Shown: in pieces, positions 30,624 to 39,556 of the stretch
How positions within the stretch are numbered: the stretch's first letter is position 1
Layout: every line of letters begins with the position of its first letter
NCBI GenBank assembly: GCA_003213855.1
Contig: QCMJ01000007.1
Location: 1 to 44,283 of the forward strand
Source of the DNA: Prochlorococcus sp. AG-418-O03
GTDB lineage: Bacteria > Cyanobacteriota > Cyanobacteriia > PCC-6307 > Cyanobiaceae
Length of the DNA: 44,283 nt
Direction of reading: 5' to 3'
Notes under the pieces: model-generated
Seen by the model: only the letters and a program-made list of their open reading frames with translations
The model's database searches: none
What the model was told of the DNA's origin: nothing
Made by a program: the position numbers and the translations under genes

Positions 30624-31496
30624 TTAAAGAATAATTAATGTCAAGCCAAAAAATAAAAAACAAGTAAAAAATATTATTTTTTTGGTAATTTCTCTTTCCT
30701 CATTCTTAGCAAAAAATAATGAAATTACTGGAGATGTGCTTAATAAAGCCCATCCTACTCCAATGGGAAGAGTTTTAAAAACAACTTGTTGTAGCAATAT
30801 TCCTATATTTGTTCCAAGAAGTATTGAGAGCAAAAATCTTTTCTGTTGTTTTTGTTCTATGTTTTTTAAGAAAAAATTAATCTTAAATCCTTTTAGACTA
30901 ATCAAAAAAATTATTGCACCTAATAATCTTATTTCAGTTGTAAGAAAAGGAGATAAATTGCTTTGAAGGAAAACCATCCTTGAAAAAAGACCTCCAAGAA
31001 CAGCACATAAAACTGATAAAAAAGGAAAAGCAAAAATCTTAAAGTTATTTTTTTCTGAGAAAGTGGAGCTTCCCCCTTTAAAATCGTTACCTTTTTTGAG
31101 AATTATGAATAGGGAAATCGATACTATTAATATTCCAACCCATGATTTAGCTGTTAAATTTTCATTAATAAAAATTTCTCCTGACAAAGCAGCCATTAAT
31201 GGAGAAAGGGTTTCTATAGATAAAGTTTTTCTTGTGCCAATTGTTTGTAATGACTTTAGGTAGAAAGTATCACCTAAACCAATACCTACTATCCCACTAA
31301 TTAGTAGGATAAATATGTTTTTTATTTCAGTTATAGAATTTAGATTAATAAAAGCAGGAATAAAAACTAAAAAAGCAATTATATTTTTTATTAAATTAAT
31401 ATCTATTGATTTATATTTTTGAGTTTGCGAGCGCCAAATAAAACAAGCATAAGTCCAAGATGTAGCAGCTCCAAAAGCAGAAAGGATTCCAATCAA
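30624..31496 (-). CDS. DMT/EamA-family transporter
   Basis: A 290-residue protein with about ten hydrophobic segments and two internally repeated halves, typical of EamA permeases. Helix 1 starts GILSAFGAATSWTYACFIWR. The conserved half-ends appear around GDTFYLKSLQTIGTRKTLSI and GTNIGILLQQVVFKTLPIGV. Substrate (amino acids, purines, other metabolites) cannot be told from sequence. TTG start; a 32-aa small membrane gene lies 21 nt upstream. Confidence 0.85.
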   Translation of the reverse strand: MIGILSAFGAATSWTYACFIWRSQTQKYKSIDINLIKNIIAFLVFIPAFINLNSITEIKNIFILLISGIVGIGLGDTFYLKSLQTIGTRKTLSIETLSPLMAALSGEIFINENLTAKSWVGILIVSISLFIILKKGNDFKGGSSTFSEKNNFKIFAFPFLSVLCAVLGGLFSRMVFLQSNLSPFLTTEIRLLGAIIFLISLKGFKINFFLKNIEQKQQKRFLLSILLGTNIGILLQQVVFKTLPIGVGWALLSTSPVISLFFAKNEEREITKKIIFFTCFLFFGLTLIIL

Positions 31497-31517
31497 AACG
31501 AATAATTTTTATAAATT

Positions 31518-31616
31518 TTATTTTATAAATTGAGTAAATGCTAAAAAGAATACATAAATAAGAATCAAAATCCCAGGTAAGTACTGAATTAATGATTTGA
31601 AATTACTTTTTTTCAT
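31518..31616 (-). CDS. Single-TM peptide, 32 aa
   Basis: MKKSNFKSLIQYLPGILILI then YVFFLAFTQFIK. One helix after a basic start, 21 nt upstream of the DMT transporter, possibly co-transcribed. Confidence 0.5.
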   Translation of the reverse strand: MKKSNFKSLIQYLPGILILIYVFFLAFTQFIK

Positions 31617-31636
31617 ATTTACTTAGGAATTATTTT

Positions 31637-31873
31637 TTAAACAGTTTTTTTATTACTAGGGTACAAACTCTCTAACTTCTCTCTTCTTTTAACTTTCGCG
31701 TTAATTCTTTCTTGTTTTTCTTTTTTCTTGATCTCATCATTTATCTTATTTTGTCTATATCCAAACCAAAGTAGAACCCATATAACAGAAGTTATTAAAA
31801 GAAGAGCAGTATATTGACCAGTCATAGGAAAACTGGCCTCAGAATATTTAACGTAAGAGAATATTAAACTCAT
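31637..31873 (-). CDS. Single-TM protein with basic coiled coil, 78 aa
   Basis: MSLIFSYVKYSEASFPMTGQ then a helix YTALLLITSVIWVLLWFGYR and a long charged tail DEIKKKEKQERINAKVKRRE. It may instead start at the internal MTGQY. The tail suggests a cytosolic coiled coil or a nucleic-acid contact. Function unknown. Confidence 0.6.
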   Translation of the reverse strand: MSLIFSYVKYSEASFPMTGQYTALLLITSVIWVLLWFGYRQNKINDEIKKKEKQERINAKVKRREKLESLYPSNKKTV

Positions 31874-32061
31874 TTAATTAAGTTAAAGCATAAAAATAAC
31901 GACTGCGTTGATTTTTTTTAGAAATTTAAAAATTAGTGAATTACAGCTATTTATTATGTAGTTTTATAATTTTTTAATTATTTTGTATTATGGTTTTTGG
32001 AGTAATTTTTCTTTGTAACTCCTTGCTATTATCAGATTGAAGCATATTAAATAATAAGTTT

Positions 32062-33294
32062 TTGGACCCTTTTGATTTAGCAGTTGTAGGAGGCGGTGCA
32101 GCAGGTTTTATGACAGCAATAACTGCTGCTGAAAATGGAGTTAAAAGAATAATAATTCTTGAAGGCACTTCAAAACTTATGGAGAAAGTAAGGATTAGTG
32201 GAGGTGGAAGATGTAACGTCACTAATGCGACATGGATACCGAATGAACTAGTTGATAATTACCCCAGAGGTGGAATTCAGCTTTTGGAATCATTTAATCG
32301 TTTTGCAGCTGGAGATGTATATGATTGGTTTGAGAAAAAAGGGTTAAAATTAAAAATTGAGGAAGATCTAAGAGTATTCCCAGTGTCTAATTCTTCTTCA
32401 GATGTTATTAACTGTTTGAGGAAAAGTGCTTTATCAAAAAACGTAGAGATATTAACAAAATTTTTTGTAAAAGAAATTTCAAAAACTCCAGATAATATAT
32501 TCAATATTTTTAGTCTTAAAAAAACAAAGGTAATTTCAAAAAATATTATTCTTTCAACTGGAGGTAATCCAAGCGGATATAAATTAGCTCAAAATCTTGG
32601 ACACAACATTGTCAAACCTGTGCCATCGCTTTTTACTTTTTCTACAAAAGAACCAAATTTGGATGAATGTAGTGGGGTATCGATAAAGGGCATAGATATA
32701 GAAATTAAATTAAACAATAAGAATTTTCAAAATAGAGGCGATTTACTAATAACTCATTGGGGTTTTAGTGGCCCAGCAGTACTAAAACTTTCATCAATTG
32801 CAGCAAGGGAACTTTATAGCCAAAAATATAAATTTAATCTAATAATTAAATGGTCTTCTTTAAGTTATGAGGAGTTAAAAGAAAAAGTTAATTATTTAAG
32901 ATTAAATAAAGGGAAGGTGAATCTAATTAACAGTAGACCTGTTCCACTATTAACAAAAAGATTATGGATTTTTTTATTAAAGAAAATAGGTATTGATAAA
33001 GAGAAAAAGTGGGCTGATTTACTGGCGGATGAAAGAGAGAAAATGATATGTATTCTAATGAGGGATAAATATATAATTTCTGGTAAAGGTCCATTTGGAG
33101 AGGAATTTGTTACTTCTGGAGGCGTAAAAATTAATGAGGTTAATTTTAAAAGTATGGAGAGCTTAATTTGTCCAGGGTTATTTTTTTCTGGAGAAGTTTT
33201 GGATGTTGATGGGATTACAGGTGGATTTAATTTTCAACATTGTTGGACAAGTGGATGGATCGCTGGGATGGCAGTCTCAAAGTTAAATCATTAA
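32062..33294 (+). CDS. FAD-dependent oxidoreductase of the HI0933/BaiN family
   Basis: A 410-residue flavoprotein. The N-terminal dinucleotide site is GGGAAG (10-15), then the family hallmark ISGGGRCNVTN (46-56). The C-terminus carries FGEEFVTSGGVKINEVNF, GEVLDVDGITGGFNFQHCWT and SGWIAG, as in the HI0933/BaiN-type (TIGR00275) proteins. Its cellular substrate is unknown in cyanobacteria. TTG start at 32062; the reading frame is full length for the family. Confidence 0.9.
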   Translation: MDPFDLAVVGGGAAGFMTAITAAENGVKRIIILEGTSKLMEKVRISGGGRCNVTNATWIPNELVDNYPRGGIQLLESFNRFAAGDVYDWFEKKGLKLKIEEDLRVFPVSNSSSDVINCLRKSALSKNVEILTKFFVKEISKTPDNIFNIFSLKKTKVISKNIILSTGGNPSGYKLAQNLGHNIVKPVPSLFTFSTKEPNLDECSGVSIKGIDIEIKLNNKNFQNRGDLLITHWGFSGPAVLKLSSIAARELYSQKYKFNLIIKWSSLSYEELKEKVNYLRLNKGKVNLINSRPVPLLTKRLWIFLLKKIGIDKEKKWADLLADEREKMICILMRDKYIISGKGPFGEEFVTSGGVKINEVNFKSMESLICPGLFFSGEVLDVDGITGGFNFQHCWTSGWIAGMAVSKLNH

Positions 33295-33305
33295 ATAAAA
33301 ATTAA

Positions 33306-33335
33306 TAAGTAATAAATCAGTAAGTAACAAATCAA
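33306..33335 (+). repeat. Two 15-bp tandem units
   Basis: TAAGTAATAAATCAG followed by TAAGTAACAAATCAA, then a partial third TAAG. A short AT-rich tandem repeat between the flavoprotein and GAF genes; probably neutral. Confidence 0.4.
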
Positions 33336-33424
33336 TAAGTTTATCTTTTTTTTATTAAGTATTAGACGGAAAAAGTTTTTTGGACAAACTTTAATTTTAA
33401 AGTTTTAATTATTGGTGAAGATTA

Positions 33425-34174
33425 ATGCAGAATCTTGTATCAAAAAAAGAAGATGAGGAAAGAAGATTAAAAGCTTTAGCAGAATATAGGATTTTGGGAA
33501 CCAAGCCAGAATCATGTTATGACGATATTACAAAAATTGCTGCTACAACCTGTAATGTGCCTATTTCTTTAATGACTTTGGTAGACAAAGATAAACAATG
33601 GTTTAAATCCAAAATAGGACTTCAAATATCAGAAACTAGAAGAGATTGGTCTTTTTGTACCCATGCAATAAAAGAAAATAATCCATTAATTATTCATGAT
33701 GCTTTCCAAGATGAAAGATTTATAAATAATCCATTGGTAACAGGAGACCCCAAGATTCGTTTTTATGCAGGTTTTCCCCTTAGAAATAGTGATGGTAATA
33801 AACTTGGAACTCTTTGTGTAATAGACAGAAAGCCAGGAAATCTAACTACACAACAAATCAATATTATGGAATTATTATCCAAGCAAATAGTTTCATTTTT
33901 AGAGCTTAGAAAAAAGTCATTGAACTTGCTAGATGCATTGTCTAAATTGCACAAACAGGAAGGTATTTTATCTGTCTGTTCATATTGCAGAGAAGTGAAA
34001 AATAAGGAGGGCGATTGGATGCATTTAGAAAAATATCTTTCGAAAATTAGTGATATTAGATTCAGTCATGGGGTTTGTGATAATTGTATGGAAAAACACT
34101 TCCCAGATGTAATCGAAGTATGGAACAAAAAGGATTTTTTTGAAGATGGCCAGAAAAGGTATTTAGAGTCTTAG
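33425..34174 (+). CDS. GAF-domain sensor-like protein
   Basis: A 249-residue protein. Residues about 25-165 form a GAF domain (PISLMTLVDKDKQWFKSKIG, then DWSFCTHAIKENNPLIIHDA, RFYAGFPLRNSDGNKLGTLC). After a linker helix, the C-terminal part is Cys-rich: VCSYCREVKNKEGDW and HGVCDNCMEKHFP. This matches the short Zn-type segment seen at the end of many cyanobacterial and proteobacterial signalling proteins. No kinase, cyclase or GGDEF domain follows. The start has GGTGAAG upstream. Confidence 0.88.
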   Translation: MQNLVSKKEDEERRLKALAEYRILGTKPESCYDDITKIAATTCNVPISLMTLVDKDKQWFKSKIGLQISETRRDWSFCTHAIKENNPLIIHDAFQDERFINNPLVTGDPKIRFYAGFPLRNSDGNKLGTLCVIDRKPGNLTTQQINIMELLSKQIVSFLELRKKSLNLLDALSKLHKQEGILSVCSYCREVKNKEGDWMHLEKYLSKISDIRFSHGVCDNCMEKHFPDVIEVWNKKDFFEDGQKRYLES

Positions 34175-34261
34175 TTTTAATACCTTGCTTTTAAGTTATT
34201 AATTTATTTCTAAACAAATTCTTCATTTGGTGGTTAGGATTGTATAAATTTTGACTTGAAC

Positions 34262-34747
34262 ATGTTATTAGGAACTTTATTAACAGGTGAAATTGCTAAA
34301 AGTGCATTAGTAGCATATGTTCATTATTTAGGAATTATTTTGTGTTTCGGTTCTCTTTTGTTTGAAAGATTGACTCTCAAAGTAGGTCTTAATAGAAATG
34401 AGACGATCTCAATGATAATTGCAGATGTGGTTTATGGTTTGGCAGGAGTTGCAATATTAGTTACTGGGATTTTGCGTGTTAAGTATTTTGGTCAAGGAGG
34501 TGATTTCTACACAGGTAACCCTGTGTTTTGGATAAAGGTTTCTCTTTATATTCTGGTGGGATTACTTTCTTTATACCCAACAACAACATATATCTTATGG
34601 GCTATTCCATTAAGTAAGAATAAATTACCTGAAATATCTGAGAATCTAGTTAAGAGATTCAGACTCATCATTACTACTGAATTAGTTGGCTTTGCAACAA
34701 TACCCTTGTTTGCCACTCTTATGGCTAGAGGTGTAGGTTTAGGTTGA
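34262..34747 (+). CDS. DUF2214 membrane protein
   Basis: A 161-residue integral membrane protein with four helices. Family features: VAYVHYLGIILCFGSLLFER, DVVYGLAGVAILVTGILRVK and FGQGGDFYTGNPVFWIKVSL. Function unknown. I chose ATG at 34262; a TTG two codons upstream is possible. Its TGA overlaps the TTG start of the DUF1643 gene (TTGA), so the two are coupled. Confidence 0.85.
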   Translation: MLLGTLLTGEIAKSALVAYVHYLGIILCFGSLLFERLTLKVGLNRNETISMIIADVVYGLAGVAILVTGILRVKYFGQGGDFYTGNPVFWIKVSLYILVGLLSLYPTTTYILWAIPLSKNKLPEISENLVKRFRLIITTELVGFATIPLFATLMARGVGLG

Positions 34748-35280
34748 GAAATTTATTTCTAGAAAGAAATTGTTTAATAAGTGCTAACAAATTATATAGA
34801 TGGAGTTTAAGTTATAAGATTTCTAAATCTACAAAGGAAATTATCTTTATTGGTTTAAATCCCTCATTATCGGATGAAGTTTTCTTAGATAATACAACAA
34901 AAAAGATAATCAAAATTTCGAAAAATAATAATTACGGCAAAGTAAAATTAATCAATCTATTTGCTCTTATTTCAAGCAAACCAGAGAAACTTTTTAATCA
35001 CAAAAACCCTGTAGGTTATCTAAACAACAATCATATTTATAAAAACTTAAAACACTGGTCTGAAGATAAAAATTGTGATTTATGGTTAGGTTGGGGAAAC
35101 AAAGGGAAATTTCTAAATAGAAATAAAAAAATAGCAAAAAAAATAATGCAATATAATTTAATTAGGAAAAATAATTTTGATAACTCTCTTGGACCGCTTT
35201 TTATTAAAAAAACAATCAAAGATAATCCAATACATCCTTTATATTGTTCAGATAATTCCATCCTCCAATCTTATTTTTAG
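34744..35280 (+). CDS. DUF1643 family protein
   Basis: A 178-residue soluble protein. The DUF1643 core is visible: KLYRWSLSYKISKSTKEIIF, IGLNPSLSDE, NYGKVKLINLFALISSKPEK and NPVGYLNNNHIYKNL, then WLGWGNKGKF. The family is widespread and of unknown function. Start TTG overlaps the DUF2214 stop, giving translational coupling. Confidence 0.85.
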   Translation: MRNLFLERNCLISANKLYRWSLSYKISKSTKEIIFIGLNPSLSDEVFLDNTTKKIIKISKNNNYGKVKLINLFALISSKPEKLFNHKNPVGYLNNNHIYKNLKHWSEDKNCDLWLGWGNKGKFLNRNKKIAKKIMQYNLIRKNNFDNSLGPLFIKKTIKDNPIHPLYCSDNSILQSYF

Positions 35281-35363
35281 GTACTAAGGTTCAAATGCAA
35301 ACCTAATATTTTTAGCTATTCCATTAAATATGTGTTAATTTCTACTTGGTAATTTAAACTTGT

Positions 35364-35492
35364 ATGAAAATTTCAAAGCAATTAAATAAACTAAAAAACT
35401 TAAACGTTGAGGCAGAAAAATGTTCGACAAGAGAAGAAGCAAAAAAAATAATTAATAAAGCAAATAAAGCACAAAGCAAAATTAACAAATAA
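35364..35492 (+). CDS. Basic helical protein, 42 aa
   Basis: MKISKQLNKLKNLNVEAEKC then STREEAKKIINKANKAQSKI. Strongly basic, helical; might bind nucleic acid. No strong ribosome site. Function unknown. Confidence 0.5.
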   Translation: MKISKQLNKLKNLNVEAEKCSTREEAKKIINKANKAQSKINK

Positions 35493-35579
35493 ATAAAAAG
35501 TAATTACACTTATTAATAATTTATAATTTTCAAAAATATTTAATTTACACAAATACACCATATTTATTTCTTAGTATTT

Positions 35580-36311
35580 ATGTCTTTAAAAATAATTAAA
35601 ATAAGGAAATCTGAAGAAAGATTTAGATCGACTAGAGAATGGCTAAATTCGATGCATTCATTTTCTTTCGCAGAACATAGAGATCCAAAATGGGATAATT
35701 TTGGGAAAATTAGAGTTATAAACGAAGATATTATTTCTCCTAATGCAGGATTTAATACACATTCTCATGCAAATATGGAAATAATTACTGTCGTAACAAA
35801 AGGAGCAATAACTCATAGAGACTCGTTAGATAATCTTGGAAAAATTCACAAAGATGAAGTACAAGTTATGTCCGCAGGTACTGGAATCTCTCATAGCGAG
35901 AAGAATGAAGAAAATGAGACCTGTAAGTTGTTCCAGATTTGGATATACCCTCAAAAAGAAAATATCAAACCCCGATATGATCAAATTTCATTAAACGAAG
36001 AGTTGTGGGATAATCTTATTTTTAATTACAAAGACGGTAAAAATAATAAGCTTTTTCTAAATCAAAGTATCTCTTTATGGCGTTGTAAATATAAGCCAAT
36101 TAAAGAAAAAAAATTGCCATTAAAAGTCGATAAATATAATTGGATACAAATAATAGAAGGTAATCTTTTATTGAAAAGTAAAGACTCTGATCTAAATGTA
36201 TGTCTCGAATCTGGAGATGGCTTGGGTTTTGAAGTTGATTATTATGATGATGTCTCTATAGATACTGAAAAAGAACTAGATTTTCTCTTATTTTCGATGC
36301 CTTACTTGTAA
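35580..36311 (+). CDS. Pirin-family bicupin
   Basis: A 243-residue protein. The N-terminal pirin domain has FAEHRDPKWDNFGKIRVINE, then the metal-site motif NTHSHANMEIITVVTKGAIT with HRDS, and VMSAGTGISHSEKN, giving the His cluster that binds iron. The C-terminal cupin half is degenerate. Such YhhW-like pirins have quercetinase activity in some bacteria; the true role here is unknown. ATG at 35580. Transcribed alone, convergent with the 104-aa gene. Confidence 0.9.
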   Translation: MSLKIIKIRKSEERFRSTREWLNSMHSFSFAEHRDPKWDNFGKIRVINEDIISPNAGFNTHSHANMEIITVVTKGAITHRDSLDNLGKIHKDEVQVMSAGTGISHSEKNEENETCKLFQIWIYPQKENIKPRYDQISLNEELWDNLIFNYKDGKNNKLFLNQSISLWRCKYKPIKEKKLPLKVDKYNWIQIIEGNLLLKSKDSDLNVCLESGDGLGFEVDYYDDVSIDTEKELDFLLFSMPYL

Positions 36312-36325
36312 TTTATATTTTAATT

Positions 36326-36640
36326 TTACCCATCAACTCCTTTATTAAATGCATTTAAGGCTTGCAAAGCCATGTTAAGGTGAACTTCCATAGCACCAAG
36401 AGCAATTAAGGAATTTGGTGATTTATCTTTTAGTAAATTCTCTTTTCTTTTTGATAACTCATTAACTACCTTCTTAGTTGTAGCTTCCCAATTGTTTATT
36501 AACTCTTCAAATTCTCTTTGTTCGGGGCTTTCTATTTCTGCTAATTCGTCAGAAAAATGAGAATCCTTTTGTGCTTTAAGCATCAAGTAGCTTAATTTTT
36601 TATGACTTATTGCTTGAGGTAAATTGTTAGATTCACTCAT
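36326..36640 (-). CDS. Picocyanobacterial hypothetical protein, 104 aa
   Basis: A soluble, all-helical, acidic protein: LPQAISHKKLSYLMLKAQKD, EIESPEQREFEELINNWEAT and ALGAMEVHLNMALQALNAFN. No catalytic residues are recognisable. Transcribed in the same direction as murD but downstream of it by about 90 nt. Function unknown. Confidence 0.7.
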   Translation of the reverse strand: MSESNNLPQAISHKKLSYLMLKAQKDSHFSDELAEIESPEQREFEELINNWEATTKKVVNELSKRKENLLKDKSPNSLIALGAMEVHLNMALQALNAFNKGVDG

Positions 36641-36726
36641 CGCTAGTAATTAATTTATAGTCAAAATCTAACTAAATAAGTGAATATTTGCTAGAGGGGA
36701 GACGGTTGTGATGACCGACCTGAAAA

Positions 36727-38157
36727 TTACGAAATGATACTTGAACAAAAAATGGATTTATTAACCTTTAATTTTTCACTTATTAGTTTCTTGAAATAAT
36801 CTCCACGCTCTTCGTAATTTTTAAATTGATCAAAACTAGAGCATGAAGGTGAGAATAATAATGTTCCAACCTTATTATTTTGTAAATAATGAAAAACAAA
36901 ATTTAAAAGCTCTTTTAGTTCTGAAAATTCAAAAATATTTTTTTTAAATCCTTCATTAATAAGAGCCATTTTTAGGACTTTTGAGCTTTCTCCAAAAAGG
37001 AAAACACATTTAACTTTTTTCTTTAAAACTTTAATCCACTCACTATATTCATCCCCTTTTAATCTACCCCCAGCAATGATTATTATTTGACCTTTAATTG
37101 AACTTATTCCTGCAATAGAAGAGTCAAAATTTGTAGCTTTACTATCATTAATTATTTCCAGATCCTTATTTTTATAAATTGTTTCCATCCTATGGGGTAA
37201 TTGTTTGTAATTAGATAAAGAATCTTTAATCTTCTTGCCAGATAATCCAACTTTTCTTGCTGCTGCAATTACCAATAAAAGATTTTGTAGATTATGCATT
37301 CCTTTTAAAGAAAAATGTTCAAGTTTGAATAATTTCTTTCCTCTCTCAACAATGTATGCTTGATCATCTATCCAATAATCGCATTGAATAATATTTGATT
37401 TTTCGAAACTAGTTGTTATCCAAACCCCTTTTGATAGCGAACCGTAGTGATTTCTTAGGTTTTTATCGTCAAAATTATAAATTCTAAAATCAGATTTTTC
37501 TAGCAAGCTTTTTTTTATGTTGAAATAGTTTTCAAGTGTTTTATGTCTTTCAAGATGATCTTCTGTGAAGGTTGTCCATATTCCAATATTAGGTTTTACT
37601 TCTGGAGATATTTCTATTTGATAACTGCTTAATTCAGCTACAACCCAATCAATTTTTTCATGTTTTTTGGAGTGAGCATATTTACATAAAGGTGTACCAA
37701 TATTTCCAGCAAAAGGAGCATATAATCCAGTATTACAGAGTATATGGCTTAATAGATGAGTAACAGTAGTCTTGCCATTAGTGCCAGTAATACCTATCCA
37801 ATTTGTGTCTTTTAAAATTTCCCATGCAACATTAATTTCTCCAATTACTTTAATTCCATTTTTTTTTAATTCAATTATAGTTATGTTGTCATAAGGTATT
37901 GATGGACTTACAACAACAGATTCGATCTCTTTCACAAAAGGTTGAATTTCTTCAAATACAAATTCTTTATTCAGAGAAACTAGTATATTAAGCTCTTCTA
38001 ATTCTGTTTTTCTTTCTAAGAATTCTATCCCATCTTTACTTTCCCATACAATTACTCTCTTATTGATGCTTCTCAAATACTTGGCAGCCCAAAATCCAGA
38101 TTTACCTAATCCAATTATAAGATTAATATTTCCTTTACTAGAATGATTATCTATCAT
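36727..38157 (-). CDS. murD: UDP-N-acetylmuramoylalanine--D-glutamate ligase
   Basis: A 476-residue Mur ligase that adds D-glutamate to UDP-MurNAc-L-Ala in cytosolic peptidoglycan synthesis. The N-terminal Rossmann domain has [18 protein letters not shown]. The ATP site is [10 protein letters not shown]. The middle carries [20 protein letters not shown] and FTEDHLERH. The C-terminal domain has [34 protein letters not shown] and [21 protein letters not shown] prefer ATG at 38157 over an upstream TTG (48 nt earlier) because MurD proteins start close to this Rossmann strand. Confidence 0.95.
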   Translation of the reverse strand: MIDNHSSKGNINLIIGLGKSGFWAAKYLRSINKRVIVWESKDGIEFLERKTELEELNILVSLNKEFVFEEIQPFVKEIESVVVSPSIPYDNITIIELKKNGIKVIGEINVAWEILKDTNWIGITGTNGKTTVTHLLSHILCNTGLYAPFAGNIGTPLCKYAHSKKHEKIDWVVAELSSYQIEISPEVKPNIGIWTTFTEDHLERHKTLENYFNIKKSLLEKSDFRIYNFDDKNLRNHYGSLSKGVWITTSFEKSNIIQCDYWIDDQAYIVERGKKLFKLEHFSLKGMHNLQNLLLVIAAARKVGLSGKKIKDSLSNYKQLPHRMETIYKNKDLEIINDSKATNFDSSIAGISSIKGQIIIIAGGRLKGDEYSEWIKVLKKKVKCVFLFGESSKVLKMALINEGFKKNIFEFSELKELLNFVFHYLQNNKVGTLLFSPSCSSFDQFKNYEERGDYFKKLISEKLKVNKSIFCSSIIS

Positions 38158-38257
38158 TAAATTAATAATTGCATTTATATTAATTGTGTTTAAGGGGTAA
38201 TTCAATCATGAGATCTTTCTTAAGTATTTATAGAATTTGCCAAAGAAAATTTAATTA

Positions 38258-38524
38258 ATGGAAGAAAATACTTCAAAATATTGGTTCTCCTGGTTTTATG
38301 AAAAGTGGGAGAAAAATGCTCCAGGTGAATTAATTGAACAGGGTTTAACTCCGTCTCAGATTGCTGAGCGCTTTGTTAATGAAAACCATGATAGTTTTAT
38401 TAAATTGTCAAAAAAAATTGATGAAAAAAATTATGATGCCTTAACAGAATTTATGAAACTCTCAGAGAGTGAATTACATATCTTGAAGTATTTTCTAAAG
38501 TTAGTAAAAATGAAAAATTTATAA
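38258..38524 (+). CDS. Hypothetical protein, 88 aa, paralogue of the 27458-27784 product
   Basis: MEENTSKYWFSWFYEKWEKN then TPSQIAERFVNENHDSFIKL and LTEFMKLSESELHILKYFLK. It aligns along its length with the 108-aa product at 27458. Soluble and helical. It is divergent from murD and overlaps the stop of the convergent SDR gene by 6 bp. Function unknown. Confidence 0.7.
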   Translation: MEENTSKYWFSWFYEKWEKNAPGELIEQGLTPSQIAERFVNENHDSFIKLSKKIDEKNYDALTEFMKLSESELHILKYFLKLVKMKNL

Positions 38525-39448
38525 GAAGTTACTAAGTATTTCAAGGCTTTTTTCCCATAAATTTTTTCTTTCTTTTTTATTCATAGCGAAAGGAGAAGTA
38601 GGGGATAGTTTTGGATGACCTCTGAAATTAAATCTAGGACCATAATGGTCACCGCCTTTTGCATCTGGTGAAGTAGCTGCAAAAAGTTGAGGTAAAGCAC
38701 CCATCTCAGCAGTTTGAAAAATAGGGCTAAATAATTCCAAGGAGAAAATTTCTAATGGACTAGGGTTAGGTTTTTGAGCAGTAAAGAGATTTGTTTTTGC
38801 AATTCCTGGGTGAGCAGCTAAAGAAAGTATATTTTTGTGCTTTAAGTTTTCATTTAGTTCCAAAGCAAACATTACATTTGCCAATTTGCTATTGGAGTAA
38901 GATTCCCATTTGTTGTAATAGTTCTCAGCTTTAAGATTTTTCCAACCAACTTTGCCAAAAAATTGTGCTCCAGAAGTAACCGTCACTATTCTAGATTCTT
39001 CTTTTTTTTCAATAATTGGAAGTAGCTTTAGGGTCAAAAGCATGTGAGCTAGATGATTAACTGCAAATTGTATTTCATATCCCTGGGCACTAAGAGTTTT
39101 AGGCGGATGCATAATGCCTGCATTATTGATTAGTAAATCCAAATTTTCAAAATTATCAAAAATTTTGGACTGAACTTCAACAATATTGTTTAAATCTGAC
39201 AAATCTAATTCTAAAGGTGTAAATAATCCTTCAGGATTAAGACCTTTGAGTTTTTTGATAGTTTGATTAGCTTTTTCAAGCGATCTACAAGCTATAACAA
39301 CATGAGCATTTTTTTCTGCAAAGGCCTTTGCAGTGTAGTATCCAAGACCACTATTCGCACCAGTAATTAGAGCTGTTTTGCCTGTAAGGTTTGGAATATT
39401 AGATGTTTCCCAGTTAGAGATTTTAGGTTTAGAAATAGTGGCAATCAT
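38519..39448 (-). CDS. Short-chain dehydrogenase/reductase (retinol dehydrogenase/POR-like)
   Basis: A 309-residue SDR. The cofactor site is TGANSGLG, then ACRSLEKA (a pattern suiting NADP), the NNAG motif, Ser in VTVTSGAQFF and the catalytic Y-S-N-S-K. The C-terminal part (HYGPRFNFRGHPK) is typical of the WW-oxidoreductase/retinol-dehydrogenase-like and protochlorophyllide-reductase-like SDRs of cyanobacteria. It is not the light-dependent POR itself as far as I can judge. Substrate unknown. ATG at 39448. Confidence 0.85.
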   Translation of the reverse strand: MIATISKPKISNWETSNIPNLTGKTALITGANSGLGYYTAKAFAEKNAHVVIACRSLEKANQTIKKLKGLNPEGLFTPLELDLSDLNNIVEVQSKIFDNFENLDLLINNAGIMHPPKTLSAQGYEIQFAVNHLAHMLLTLKLLPIIEKKEESRIVTVTSGAQFFGKVGWKNLKAENYYNKWESYSNSKLANVMFALELNENLKHKNILSLAAHPGIAKTNLFTAQKPNPSPLEIFSLELFSPIFQTAEMGALPQLFAATSPDAKGGDHYGPRFNFRGHPKLSPTSPFAMNKKERKNLWEKSLEILSNFL

Positions 39449-39556
39449 TTAGTAATCCTGCAAATTGCTTTGGAATTTAACCAAAATTTAATTACTTTTC
39501 TACTGTAAATACTGGAAGTCAGTATCGTGAGCTCTTTTTGAAGGTACTATTTAATA

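Noticed and set aside
36660..36726. GC-rich patch downstream of murD as a small RNA
   Set aside because: GGTTGTGATGACC gives only a 3-bp stem and no terminator; too weak to report.
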